This document shows positions 45,228 through 53,895 of a stretch of 64,000 bases of DNA, piece after piece. The DNA is from Kytococcus schroeteri. GTDB taxonomy: Bacteria; Actinomycetota; Actinomycetes; Actinomycetales; Dermatophilaceae. The stretch's first letter is position 1. Each line of letters begins with the position of its first letter. The position numbers were made by a program, and so were the translations under genes. The stretch covers positions 111,588-175,587 of the forward strand of contig NZ_PKIZ01000001.1 of assembly GCF_002847825.1 (NCBI RefSeq), given 5' to 3'. The notes beneath the pieces are model-generated. The model had not been told where the DNA came from and ran no database searches. It worked only from the letters and a program-made list of their open reading frames with translations.

Positions 45228-45503
45228 ATGCAGCCCAGCCAGCCGCCCCGCCGTCAGCCGACCCGCGCCGTCGCCGCCCACCACCGGGCCCGTGCGGCCG
45301 CCGTGTGGGAGTACCGGGTCGTCCAGGCCCCTCGGGAGCTGTCGCGGGCGGACCTGAGGCAGCTGCTCACCGAGCTGGCCGAGTACGAGGGCTGGAACGT
45401 GCACACCGTGCGCCTCTACGAGGGCGGGCGACGGAAGGTCCGCCTGCGCCGCAAGGTGATCCGCCAGCGCCGCCCGCAGACGCTGCTGGGCCCGCCCGCC
45501 TGA
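45228..45503 (+). CDS. DUF5703 family protein
   Basis: This 91-residue basic protein contains WEYRVVQAPRELSRADLRQL, then LTELAEYEGWNVHTVRLYEG and RRKVRLRRKVIRQRR, a small alpha/beta fold typical of DUF5703, found mainly in actinobacteria. Function is unknown; the basic C-terminus could bind nucleic acid. ATG 45228 was preferred over the TTG upstream because CACACT lies six bases before it. Confidence 0.7.
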   Translation: MQPSQPPRRQPTRAVAAHHRARAAAVWEYRVVQAPRELSRADLRQLLTELAEYEGWNVHTVRLYEGGRRKVRLRRKVIRQRRPQTLLGPPA

Positions 45504-45559
45504 GGCGGCTCCCCTCATCGAGCCCGCGCCCGAGGGACCGGCGTCGAGCGGGCCTGGCG

Positions 45560-45627
45560 CAGATGTCCGGTTGCGGTCCAGAGGTACGCCTCATGGCCCG
45601 TACCTCTGGACCGCAGGCGGACATCTG
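45560..45627. terminator. Large hairpin with 29-bp arms between convergent genes
   Basis: Arms 45560-45588 and 45599-45627 are complementary except for two adjacent positions and enclose a 10-base loop (CCTCATGGCC). Inner arm bases read TGCGGTCCAGAGGTACG. It lies between the convergent DUF5703 and M20 peptidase genes, so it can terminate both, but its stem is longer than a normal terminator. Confidence 0.65.
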
Positions 45628-45647
45628 GGGCCACGGGGCGGGACGGC

Positions 45648-47066
45648 TCAGGACTCGAGCACGAAGCGGTGCAGCACCCGGGCGCCGAACTCCAGCGCGC
45701 TGACCGGCACCCGCTCGTCGACGCCGTGGAACATCGGCGCGAACTCCAGGTCGGCCGGCAGCTGCAGCGGGGCGAAGCCGTAGCCGGTGATGCCCAGCTC
45801 GGCCAGGTGCTTGTTGTCCGTGCCACCGGAGAGGCAGTACGGCAGCACCCGGCAGCCGGGGTCCTCGGCCTCGAGCACGCTGCGCATGACGTCCACCAGC
45901 GGGGCGTCGAAGGGGGCCTCCAGCGCGGGCCCCAGGTGGTGCACGGAGACCTCCACGTGCTCCCCGGCCAGCTCGGCGATGGTGTCGAGCACGTGCTGCT
46001 GCTGCCCCGGCAGGAAGCGGCAGTCCAGCCCGGCGGTCACGGTCTGCGGCACCACGTTGTGCTTGTACCCGCCGTTCACCATCGTCGGGTTGCTCGTGTT
46101 GCGCAGGGTGCCGGCCACGAACTGCGAGGCGCCACCGGTCTGCGCCACCACCTGCTCCAGGGAGGGCGCGTCGTCCACCGACCAGTCGATGCCGGCCTGC
46201 TCCCCCACCCCCTCGAGCAGCACCCGCACCGACTCGATGGTCTCGGCCGGCCAGTCGTGGGCGTGGATGGCCGCGAGCGCCGCCCCCATCCGGGCCACGG
46301 CGTTCTCGGCGGTGGGGACCGACCCGTGCCCGGCGCGGCCACGGGCGGTCAGCGTGAGCCAGGCGATCCCCTTCTCGGCGGTCTGCACCAGGTAGGTGCG
46401 CTGCGCTTCGGCGCCGTCGGCCACCTCCTGGCCGGGCACGGTGATGGAGTACCCGCCCACCTCGCTCACGGCCTCGGTGCAGCCGGCGAACAGCTCGGGG
46501 TGGTGCTCCACCAGGTGGCCGGCGCCCTTCACGCCGCCGGCCTCCTCGTCGGCGAAGAAGGCCACCACCAGGTCACGGGCGGGGCGCTGGCCGGTGCGGG
46601 CCATGTAGCGCACCACGGCCAGGATCATGGCATCCATGTCCTTCATGTCCACCGCGCCGCGGCCCCACACCATGCCGTCGCGCAGCTCGGCGCCGAAGGG
46701 GTCCACGGACCAGTCCTCGGCACGGGCAGGCACCACGTCGAGGTGGCCGTGCAGCACCAGGCCCGGTCGGGAGGAGTCGGTGCCCTCCAGCCGCACCACC
46801 ACGCTGGTGCGGCCCGGGTCGGACTCGAACACCTGCGGCTCCAGGCCCACCTCGCGCAGCCTGGCCACCACGTAGTCGGCGGCCTCGCGCTCGCCGGGGC
46901 CGGAGCCGTCGCCGAAGTTGCTGGAGTCGATGCGGATCAGCTCGCGGCAGAGGTCGGTCACCTCGTCGGTGGGCAGCGGCACGCCCGCCGGGGTGCCGGC
47001 GGTGGGGTCGGTGGCCCTGCCGGAGGTGCGGTCCGCGGCGGTCGGGTTCACGGCATCGGAGGACAT
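45648..47066 (-). CDS. M20/M25/M40 family metallopeptidase (ArgE/DapE-like)
   Basis: This 472-residue dinuclear-zinc hydrolase has catalytic regions in GLVLHGHLDVVPA (His and Asp near residue 108), GRGAVDMKDMDAMILAVVRY (bridging Asp), FFADEEAGGVKGAGHLVEHH (Glu-Glu) and LSGGTDNKHLAELGITGYGF (late His). The dimerisation domain sits between, at about 225-345. The sequence resembles the actinobacterial M20 enzymes annotated as peptidase or deacylase rather than ArgE itself. The N-terminal 30 residues are disordered. The ATG has both GGAGG two bases away and a TAGCGT box (47074-47079); the latter is better placed. Confidence 0.9.
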   Translation of the reverse strand: MSSDAVNPTAADRTSGRATDPTAGTPAGVPLPTDEVTDLCRELIRIDSSNFGDGSGPGEREAADYVVARLREVGLEPQVFESDPGRTSVVVRLEGTDSSRPGLVLHGHLDVVPARAEDWSVDPFGAELRDGMVWGRGAVDMKDMDAMILAVVRYMARTGQRPARDLVVAFFADEEAGGVKGAGHLVEHHPELFAGCTEAVSEVGGYSITVPGQEVADGAEAQRTYLVQTAEKGIAWLTLTARGRAGHGSVPTAENAVARMGAALAAIHAHDWPAETIESVRVLLEGVGEQAGIDWSVDDAPSLEQVVAQTGGASQFVAGTLRNTSNPTMVNGGYKHNVVPQTVTAGLDCRFLPGQQQHVLDTIAELAGEHVEVSVHHLGPALEAPFDAPLVDVMRSVLEAEDPGCRVLPYCLSGGTDNKHLAELGITGYGFAPLQLPADLEFAPMFHGVDERVPVSALEFGARVLHRFVLES

Positions 47067-47079
47067 GGCCTCCACGCTA

Positions 47080-47114
47080 CGGGCCCCGCACCTCGCCGGG
47101 AGGTGCGGGGCCCG
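47080..47114. terminator. Terminator hairpin (CCCCGCACCT type)
   Basis: CGGGCCCCGCACCT and its complement make a 14-base stem with a seven-base loop, between ferritin (stop 47134) and the M20 gene on the same strand. The same stem recurs at 49085-49117. Confidence 0.75.
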
Positions 47115-47133
47115 TGGGCGCGACGGGGTCGGC

Positions 47134-47640
47134 TCAGGCGCCGGTGGTGCCCCGGCTGGCCAGGTCCGCGTCGATGCGCAGCAGGCCCGGGCCGTCGTCG
47201 CCCACGCGCTCCAGGGCGGAGAGCACCTCGCCGACCGTGGCCTCCTCCTCCACCTGCTCGGCGACGAACTCGTTGAGCAGCGGGCGGGAGTCCAGGTCGC
47301 CGGCGGCCTCAGTGGCCACGTAGAGCTCGCGGATGGCGGCCGACACCTTCTCCTCGTGGGCGAGCGCGGCGCGGAAGGCCTCCAGCGGGGTGGGGTTGGT
47401 GAGCGGCTGCTGGGCCGGGACCTCGCCGATGACGGGGCGCCCGCCGCGGTCGAGCACGTGGTCGATGAAGCGCTGGGCGTGCAGCACCTCCTCGTCGGCC
47501 TGCCGGGTGAACCACGCGGCCGTGCCCGGCAGGCTCTGGGCGGCCATCTCGATGGCGAGCTGCCGGTAGGTCAGCGCGGCCCGGAACTCCAGGGTGATCT
47601 GCTTCTCGAAGGCGGGCACGAGGCTCTCGGGGATCTTCAT
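47134..47640 (-). CDS. Ferritin (non-haem iron storage)
   Basis: This 168-residue four-helix-bundle protein has the ferroxidase-centre Glu in ITLEFRAALTYRQLAIEMAA, Glu-Glu-His in RQADEEVLHAQRFIDHVLDR, and GRPVIGEVPAQQPLTNPTPL joining helices B and C. Later come HEEKVSAAIRELYVATEAAG and FVAEQVEEEATVGEVLSALE. This fits Ftn-type ferritin storing iron and limiting oxidative damage. Length is normal. TACGCT lies seven bases before the ATG, so the message is probably leaderless. No iron box could be identified. Confidence 0.9.
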   Translation of the reverse strand: MKIPESLVPAFEKQITLEFRAALTYRQLAIEMAAQSLPGTAAWFTRQADEEVLHAQRFIDHVLDRGGRPVIGEVPAQQPLTNPTPLEAFRAALAHEEKVSAAIRELYVATEAAGDLDSRPLLNEFVAEQVEEEATVGEVLSALERVGDDGPGLLRIDADLASRGTTGA

Positions 47641-47647
47641 GGCGCCG

Positions 47648-47653
47648 AGCGTA
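47648..47653 (-). promoter_or_regulatory. -10 element (TACGCT) of a leaderless promoter
   Basis: TACGCT ends seven bases before the ferritin ATG (47640). Confidence 0.6.
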
Positions 47654-47779
47654 GGTGCGTGCGACCTTCCCGGCACCCTCGCTGAGGCTTGCCTGTGCCC
47701 CCGGCGAGGAGTGCCCGGTATGAACGCTGTGGGTCCCGCACCCGGAGACGGGGGCAGGGCCCGCGGGGTGGCCGTCTGG

Positions 47780-48169
47780 TCAGGTCACGATCCAGACGTC
47801 CTGGGGGCTGCCGCAGGCCTCGGGCAGTTCGAACTGGGTCACCTCGTGAGCCTCGTCGGTGGGGAATCCGGCTCCGCCGACGGTCACCTCGGAGTCGAGG
47901 GCGAACGCGTCGTCGGGAGTCTTCACGGTGCCGTCCTCCACGGAGCTTCCCCCAGGCAGGACGGCCACGTGGTCGGTCCCCTCCACGGTGACGTGGAGGC
48001 ACCCCTCGCGGTCGGTGAACGTGCCCGTGTATCCGCGGTCCGAGTGACTCCACGGGGTCGACCAGGTGCCGAACGTCGGGCCGTCCCCCGACGGGGTGCA
48101 CCCCGCCGTGAGGACTCCGATGCCCAGGGCCAGCGCGGCTTTGAAGACGGTGCGGTGGGTGGTGTTCAT
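47780..48169 (-). CDS. Hypothetical lipoprotein (129 aa)
   Basis: The product is not recognised. A signal peptide (TVFKAALALGIGVLTAGCTP) ends in lipobox LTAGC with Cys about 24. The mature part is a small beta-rich domain (TFTDREGCLHVTVEGTDHVA) with a second cysteine and an acidic, Gly-rich end ending PEACGSPQDVWIVT. The two mature cysteines could form a disulfide. The ATG is two bases from the stop of the protease remnant upstream and has GGAGC nearby, so the two were probably one operon. Confidence 0.7.
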   Translation of the reverse strand: MNTTHRTVFKAALALGIGVLTAGCTPSGDGPTFGTWSTPWSHSDRGYTGTFTDREGCLHVTVEGTDHVAVLPGGSSVEDGTVKTPDDAFALDSEVTVGGAGFPTDEAHEVTQFELPEACGSPQDVWIVT

Positions 48170-48171
48170 GG

Positions 48172-48919
48172 TCAGCTCCCGGAGAGAGTCGCTCCGTCAT
48201 GGGAACTGGTACTCCCGCAGTGTGCCGTGCCGGTGATGGCCACCCGGCCGCTGCGTGCGGCCGTGAGACCTGCCGTGCAGAAGGTGCCTCGCCAGGTGCC
48301 GCCCGATCCGAACTCCGGGCCGCTGGTGGCGGACGAGGTGGTCACCTGCACGTGCTTGACGCCCGCAGGAAGCGTGATGCCCTCGAGAAGGTGCTGCGCG
48401 GTCGCCGCCCGCACCGGCATCGGCCGTGGAGGCTGCATCGAACCCGCCCAGCACGATGGTGACGGTCTCCGCGCCCGGGCTGACCTCGGCCGACACGTCG
48501 TGGCGTCCCTCGATGAGCGTGGCTGCCTGCTCCACCACTTCGTGCTCGATCTGTGCGCGACGTTCGGCGCTCGGGCGGTCGGAGGCCACCACGTACCTGG
48601 CCTGGTTCCCCGCGGCACGGCGCGCCTCGCTCAGGATCGACCGGTGGACCTCGATGAGCGTGGCCCGGGAGTCGGGTCCGTCCCAGACCGCGTCGACGAA
48701 GCCGTCTGGATGGGCGCTGGACAAGTCACTGACGACCTGGGCGAAGGTGCCCTGACCGTCGGCGTAGGAGGTGACCTCCTGGGTGGAGCGCCCCATCTGC
48801 TGTGCGGTGGTGCTGACGTCCGCTTCCGACGGAGACCGCTCCGATACGGACGCCGTGGACGTGAGGGTTCCGGCGAGGACCCCTGCGACCGCGAGGCCGA
48901 ATCGTGACTACACGGCATT
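48172..48919 (-). pseudogene. Secreted S1-family (streptogrisin-like) protease remnant
   Basis: From ATG 48919 (with GGGGAAGGGGA before it) a one-base shift within the first codons is needed to enter RFGLAVAGVLAGTLTSTASV, a signal peptide. A pro-domain-like region follows (TFAQVVSDLSSAHPDGFVDA; ILSEARRAAGNQARYVVASD; VVEQAATLIEGRHDVSAEVS) to LGGFDAASTADA near 48420, where a second shift occurs. The last frame has LEGITLPAGVKHVQV and FCTAGLTAARSGRVAITGTA followed by HCG, like the Cys and catalytic His of S1 proteases. It stops about 15 residues later, so the Asp and Ser of the triad are lost. The match to S1 is by motif pattern only. Confidence 0.6.
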
Positions 48920-49084
48920 CCCCTTCCCCGAGGCGATGGTACCGCTGTGTGTGGTGCATTGAAGATAGCCCCGTCCGGATGACAGGGGAAGGATGCGTGA
49001 CGATTGTGTTGCGGCAATCCGATTCTGTGAGGCGGGTGAGAGAATCCCGGAGGAAACCTTCGGTGGACATGGCGCCCACGCGAC

Positions 49085-49117
49085 GGGCCCCGCACCTCGG
49101 CGTGAGGTGCGGGGCCC
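49085..49117. terminator. Terminator hairpin (CCCCGCACCT type)
   Basis: GGGCCCCGCACCT and its complement form a 13-base stem with a seven-base loop, 19 bases past the stop of the ceramidase-like gene. The stem is the same as at 47080-47114. Confidence 0.75.
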
Positions 49118-49135
49118 CTGCGGTGCGCCAGCCTG

Positions 49136-51184
49136 TCAGCTCACCCGGAAGGGCATCGTGATGCCCTGGAAGGCCGCGATCTTGCCCGTCCACCCGTTCT
49201 TGTGGTGTCCGCGGTGCAGGATGCGGTACTCCCCTGCCGTGGCGTCGGCGGGCACGTCCCACTCGATGGTGGCCGTGGAGTACCCGAGCGCACCGTTGGT
49301 GCGCTTCCAGCGGTAGCGGGTGTCGAAGTCGGTGTCCACGCGCTCGGTCACCCAGCCGGCGGCCGTGCGGCGCTGCACCTCCAGGAAGGTGCCTCCCAGC
49401 AGCAGGCCGTTCTTGGGGTGGCCGGTGACGAACACCGCCGAGACCGTGGCACCGCGCGCAGTGTCCTTCGGCTCGGTGATGACGCCGCCGTACGGCTTGC
49501 CGGAGTGGGGGCTGTCGAACACCACGTCGGTCTGGAAGTCCGCCATGCCGGCCGGGTTGGACACCGGGGCGGCCCCGGCATCGACGGTGGCGCCGGTCTT
49601 GAGCGCAGTGGCCAGGCGCGAGGTCTCCTGCTGGTAGGCGCACAGCGTCCAGCGGCCGAAGAGCGTGGAACCACCCTCGTACTCCTGGGTGTCGTACTCC
49701 TGCGGGGTGGTGACGTACTGGGAGTAGCCGTTGGTGTAGCCCTGCACCACCACGTCGTCCAGGCGCGCGCCCACGGCCTCGGCCACCTGCTGACGCAGGC
49801 GCAGGCCGGCCACAATGGTGACCTCGGCCGGGATGCCCACGATCCACAGCTGGCCGATGCGAGCCACGGTCACGGCCAGGCGCGAGGGGGCGGCATCGGC
49901 CAGGCCCACCGGCACCAGCCCCACCTTGGGGTACTGCACGTCGGCCACCCAGTCCGGGGTCTCCCCCGGCACCTTCACCGGCCAGTGCACGCCCTCCTTG
50001 AAGATGTCCGGGCCCGGGCCGTCCTCGGTGGACCCGGCCAGCATCGACTCGCCGAGCACGGCCGGCGCGGTGCGGGCGGGCTTGCCCTCCGGGGTGAAGC
50101 GGGCGTCGATGCGCACCGCATCCATGTCCACGTACCGGGTGCGGGCACCGACCGGGCCGGTGACGACCTCGGTGGCCCCCTCCCAGGCGCGGTGGGCGGC
50201 ATCGCGCTGGCGGGCGCCGATGATGCGCATGTTCTCGAACTCGTCGTCGGTGGGGCCGGTGCCCGGCTTGAGCGCCAGGTTGGGCGTCATGTCCCCGGAG
50301 TTGGACTGCGCGAAGGCCGCGACGAACCGGGGGCGCGGGTCCAGCGGGTCCTGCCCGAGCAGCTCCCGCTCCCACGACCACGCGGCATAGCCCTTGTTGT
50401 CCCCGGAGACCAGCGTGTTGGTGTTGGTCAGCGAGGTGCCGTGGGTGGGGTACCAGTTGAGCATGCCGATGTCGCGGGTCCCCTGCCGGAAGCGCAGCAC
50501 CAGCACGGTCGGGTCGATGCCGCCGGGGAAGTGCGCGCGGTCGGCGGCCGGGTTGGCCTCGAACGCCGCCAGGGAGCGGTTGCGGGAGGCGTCGTGCAGC
50601 TCGGTGCGCCCGATGTGGATGCTGCCGGCAGCCAGCGAGGCCTGGGCGCGCTCCACGGCGGTGACGATGCCGTCGACCAGCGCCTCGAAGGCCTGCTCCT
50701 GGAACCCGTAGGTGGCCAGGTTGTAGATGACGTCGTGCGTGCAGCCGCCGACGCTGGCGTGGGTGTGCGTGCAGGTGACCATGAGGTTCTGCACGTCCCA
50801 CGTGCCGGGGTGTCGGGCGGCCAGGCGCCGGACGGCCCCGCGGTGGGCGGCCACGGAGATCACGCCGTGGTCCACCACCACCCAGCCCAGGCGGCCGCCG
50901 GCGGAGTCCACCACCACGAAGGCACGGGCCATCAGGCGCATGTGCAGCCCGGTGGCCTGCTGCTCCAGCGAGGAGTAGCCCATCATCCCGTTCTCGGCCA
51001 CGGGGCCGGTGACGTCGGCGATGCCGGCGCCCACCTTGTAGGCGCCGTCGGCGCTCGGGGTCGCGGCCGAGGCGGCGGTCGGCGCGGTGCCACCGGCCGC
51101 CAGGCCCACGGCGGTGGCGGCGCCGGCGCCCGCCAGGACGGCGCGGCGGGAGGGCTGGGAGGACTGCTGATGCGGTGCTGACAT
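49136..51184 (-). CDS. Tat-exported neutral ceramidase-like hydrolase
   Basis: This 682-residue protein has a Tat signal peptide: SSQPSRRAVLAGAGAATAVG, then hydrophobic Ala/Gly and ASA near residue 45. The body matches the neutral/alkaline non-lysosomal ceramidase family: YKVGAGIADVTGPVAENGMM, zinc-site motif TCTHTHASVGGCTHD near residue 145, LNWYPTHGTSLTNTN, FAQSNSGDMTPN and GYTNGYSQYVTTPQEYDTQE. A C-terminal beta domain starts near 545. Such enzymes split the amide bond of ceramide, so it may act on host or environmental sphingolipid. AGGAG precedes the ATG. TatA/TatC encoded in this window would export it. Confidence 0.9.
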   Translation of the reverse strand: MSAPHQQSSQPSRRAVLAGAGAATAVGLAAGGTAPTAASAATPSADGAYKVGAGIADVTGPVAENGMMGYSSLEQQATGLHMRLMARAFVVVDSAGGRLGWVVVDHGVISVAAHRGAVRRLAARHPGTWDVQNLMVTCTHTHASVGGCTHDVIYNLATYGFQEQAFEALVDGIVTAVERAQASLAAGSIHIGRTELHDASRNRSLAAFEANPAADRAHFPGGIDPTVLVLRFRQGTRDIGMLNWYPTHGTSLTNTNTLVSGDNKGYAAWSWERELLGQDPLDPRPRFVAAFAQSNSGDMTPNLALKPGTGPTDDEFENMRIIGARQRDAAHRAWEGATEVVTGPVGARTRYVDMDAVRIDARFTPEGKPARTAPAVLGESMLAGSTEDGPGPDIFKEGVHWPVKVPGETPDWVADVQYPKVGLVPVGLADAAPSRLAVTVARIGQLWIVGIPAEVTIVAGLRLRQQVAEAVGARLDDVVVQGYTNGYSQYVTTPQEYDTQEYEGGSTLFGRWTLCAYQQETSRLATALKTGATVDAGAAPVSNPAGMADFQTDVVFDSPHSGKPYGGVITEPKDTARGATVSAVFVTGHPKNGLLLGGTFLEVQRRTAAGWVTERVDTDFDTRYRWKRTNGALGYSTATIEWDVPADATAGEYRILHRGHHKNGWTGKIAAFQGITMPFRVS

Positions 51185-51310
51185 CACTGGCTCCTGTGGG
51201 TGGGCCGCCTGCGTCGGCGGCGGTGAGGGGTACGCGGCACAGGGTGACACGGATTTCACCGATGGTGGGTCAAGAATTGCCCAAGATCCCGGGCATGTGA
51301 CGATGGGCGC

Positions 51311-52201
51311 ATGACCTCCCCCGAGCTGCTCGCGCGGCGGGCGCTCGCGGACCACACGGCCGCCTCGCACGCTGCCGCCGAGCGCGTCATCGCCCACTAC
51401 TCCACCTCGTTCGGTGCCGCCTCGCGGCTGCTCGGGCACCCTGTGCGGCAGCGCGTGCGGTCCCTGTACGCACTGGTGCGCGTGGCCGACGAGGTGGTGG
51501 ACGGCGCCGCGGCCGGGGCGGGCCTGGGCGTGGATGCGGTGGCCGACGCCCTCGACGAGCACGAGCACCGCACCCTGCGGGCCCTGGGGTGCGGGTACTC
51601 CACCGACCCGGTGGTGCACGCCTTCGCCGACGCGGCGCGGGCCACCGGCATCGGGGCTGACCTGGTGCGCCCCTTCTACGCCTCGATGCGGGCGGACCTG
51701 CACGTGGCCGCGCACGACGACGCCTCGCTGGCGCAGTACGTGCACGGCTCGGCCGAGGTGGTGGGGCTCATGTGCGTGCGGGTCTTCACCACCGACGGCG
51801 CGCCCGCCCCGGTGGTGCCGGCGCCGCACCTGGAGGAGGGCGCGCGGCGGCTGGGCGCGGCCTTCCAGCAGGTGAACTTCCTGCGCGACCTGGCCGAGGA
51901 CACCGACGGGCGGGGGCGCACCTACCTGCCGGGGGCCGGGGCCGTGTTCACCGATGCCGACCGGGACGCCGCCGTGGCACGGGTGCGGGCGGACCTCGCG
52001 GCGGCCGAGGCCGTCATCGACGGTCTGCCGGGCTCCAGCCGGGCGGCCGTGCGCGCCTGCCACGACCTGTACGCCGCGCTCACCGACCGCATCGCGGCCA
52101 CGCCGGCGGCCGAGCTGCGCCGGCGGCGGGTGCGCGTGCCCGATGCGGTGAAGGCCGGCATCGTGGCGCGGGCCGCCCTGCGCGAGCGGGTGCGGCGATG
52201 A
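51311..52201 (+). CDS. crtB: Phytoene synthase
   Basis: This 296-residue squalene/phytoene synthase condenses two geranylgeranyl diphosphates to phytoene, the first step of the operon. Both Asp-rich motifs are present: VRSLYALVRVADEVVDGAAA near residue 60 and FLRDLAEDTDGRGRTYLPGA near residue 195, with YSTSFGAASRLL at the start. GACGAT lies six bases before the ATG at 51311. Its stop overlaps crtI (ATGA), so the operon is translationally coupled. No GGPP synthase is in the cluster. Confidence 0.9.
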   Translation: MTSPELLARRALADHTAASHAAAERVIAHYSTSFGAASRLLGHPVRQRVRSLYALVRVADEVVDGAAAGAGLGVDAVADALDEHEHRTLRALGCGYSTDPVVHAFADAARATGIGADLVRPFYASMRADLHVAAHDDASLAQYVHGSAEVVGLMCVRVFTTDGAPAPVVPAPHLEEGARRLGAAFQQVNFLRDLAEDTDGRGRTYLPGAGAVFTDADRDAAVARVRADLAAAEAVIDGLPGSSRAAVRACHDLYAALTDRIAATPAAELRRRRVRVPDAVKAGIVARAALRERVRR

Positions 52202-53895
52202 GCGGGCGGCGCGCGGTCGTCATCGGTGCCGGGGTGGCCGGGCTGGCCACCGCCGGACTGCTGGCCCGCGACGGGTACGAGGTCACCGTGCTGGAGCGCC
52301 GCGCCGTGACCGGCGGCCGCGCCGGCTCGTGGGAGGCCACCACCCCGGCGGGCACCTGGCGCTTCGACACCGGCCCGTCCTGGTACCTCATGCCCGAGGT
52401 GTTCGAGCACTTCTTCGCGCTCATGGGCACCTCGGTGGCCGACCGGGTGCCGCTGGTGGACCTGGACCCGGCCTACCGGGTGTTCGGTCAGGGCCACGCG
52501 GCGCCGCTGGAGGTACGCACCGGGCGCGCGGAGGCCGAGGCGCTGTTCGAGGCGGTGGAGCCCGGCGCGGGCGCCGCGCTGGGGCGCTACCTGGACTCCG
52601 CGCGGAGCAGCTACGAGCTGGCGGTGGCGCACTTCCTCTACACGACCTTCCGGCGGGTGCCGCTGGCCACGGTGCGGGCCGTGCTGCCCCGGCTGGGCGT
52701 GCTGGCGCGGCTGCTGGGCGAGTCTCTGCACCGGCGGGTCGCGCGGACGGTGCGCGACACCCGGCTGCGGCAGGTGCTGGGCTACCCGGCGGTCTTCCTG
52801 GCGGCCACGCCACGCACCGCGCCGAGCCTGTACCACCTCATGAGCCACATGGACCTGGCCGACGGTGTCCGCTACCCGATGGGGGGCTTCGCCGCGCTGG
52901 TGCGGGCCGTCGAGGACGTGGCGGTGGAGGCCGGCGCGCGGATCCGCACCGGCTGCGAGGTGGTGGAGGTGACCACCGACGAGGCGGGGGCCGGGCGGTC
53001 GCGCCGCGGGCCGCTCCCCCGCACGGGCTCCCGGGCCCGTGCCACGGGAGTGCGCCTGGCCTCCGGCGAGGTGGTGCCGGCCGACGTGGTGGTGAGCTGC
53101 GCCGACCTGCACCACACGGAGACCGCGCTGCTGCCGCCGCACCTGCGCACGGTGGACCACGCGGCCTGGGCGCGGCGCACCTCCGGGCCGGGGGCGGTGC
53201 TCGCGCTGCTGGGCGTCCGCGGGCGGCTGCCGCAGCTGGCTCACCACAACCTGTTCTTCACCGCCGACTGGGACGCCAACTTCGCGGCCATGTTCGGCCC
53301 CGACGCGCAGACCTGTCCCGCGGTCCCCCGCCCGGCCAGTGCGTACGTGTGCATGCCCTCGGCCACCGACCCGTCCGTGGCGCCGGCGGGGCACGAGAAC
53401 CTCTTCGTCCTGGTGCCCGTCTCCCCCGATGCCGCGGACGGCACCTCGGTGGGGCGCGGCGCCATCGGGCCGGACGGGGCGCGCGGCCCCGGTGACGAGG
53501 CGGTGGAGCAGGCGGTGGACGATGCCATCGCGCAGGTGGCCGAATGGGCGGGCGTCGACGACCTGGCGGAGCGGGTGGTGGTGCGCCGCACCATCGGGCC
53601 CGGGGACTTCGCCGACGAGTACAACGCCTGGCGGGGAAACGCGCTGGGCCCGGCGCACACGCTGTGGCAGTCGGCCTTCCTGCGCGGCCCGGTGACCAGC
53701 CGCCACGTGGACGGGTTGCTGTACGCCGGGGCCACCACCGCGCCGGGCGTGGGGCTGCCCATGTGCCTCATCAGCGCGCAGAACGTGGTCAAGGCGCTGC
53801 GGGGCGACCACTCCGCCGGGCCCATGGATCCCGCCACCTGGCTGGGCGCCGGCGGGCGTGTGGCGGCTGGCCGCGCCACCGGGGGCGGTGCCTGA
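52198..53895 (+). CDS. crtI: Phytoene desaturase (CrtI type)
   Basis: This 565-residue flavoprotein converts phytoene to lycopene. The FAD-binding start VVIGAGVAGLATAGLLARDG is followed by GGRAGSWEAT and FDTGPSWYLMPEVFEHFFAL. YHLMSHMDLADGVRYPMGGF is the substrate-region signature, and the C-terminal VDGLLYAGATTAPGVGLPMC is the second FAD motif. An Arg/Gly-rich insert lies near residue 275 and an acidic Gly-rich loop near 425. The start overlaps crtB and the stop overlaps crtYe by one base. Confidence 0.95.
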   Translation: MSGRRAVVIGAGVAGLATAGLLARDGYEVTVLERRAVTGGRAGSWEATTPAGTWRFDTGPSWYLMPEVFEHFFALMGTSVADRVPLVDLDPAYRVFGQGHAAPLEVRTGRAEAEALFEAVEPGAGAALGRYLDSARSSYELAVAHFLYTTFRRVPLATVRAVLPRLGVLARLLGESLHRRVARTVRDTRLRQVLGYPAVFLAATPRTAPSLYHLMSHMDLADGVRYPMGGFAALVRAVEDVAVEAGARIRTGCEVVEVTTDEAGAGRSRRGPLPRTGSRARATGVRLASGEVVPADVVVSCADLHHTETALLPPHLRTVDHAAWARRTSGPGAVLALLGVRGRLPQLAHHNLFFTADWDANFAAMFGPDAQTCPAVPRPASAYVCMPSATDPSVAPAGHENLFVLVPVSPDAADGTSVGRGAIGPDGARGPGDEAVEQAVDDAIAQVAEWAGVDDLAERVVVRRTIGPGDFADEYNAWRGNALGPAHTLWQSAFLRGPVTSRHVDGLLYAGATTAPGVGLPMCLISAQNVVKALRGDHSAGPMDPATWLGAGGRVAAGRATGGGA

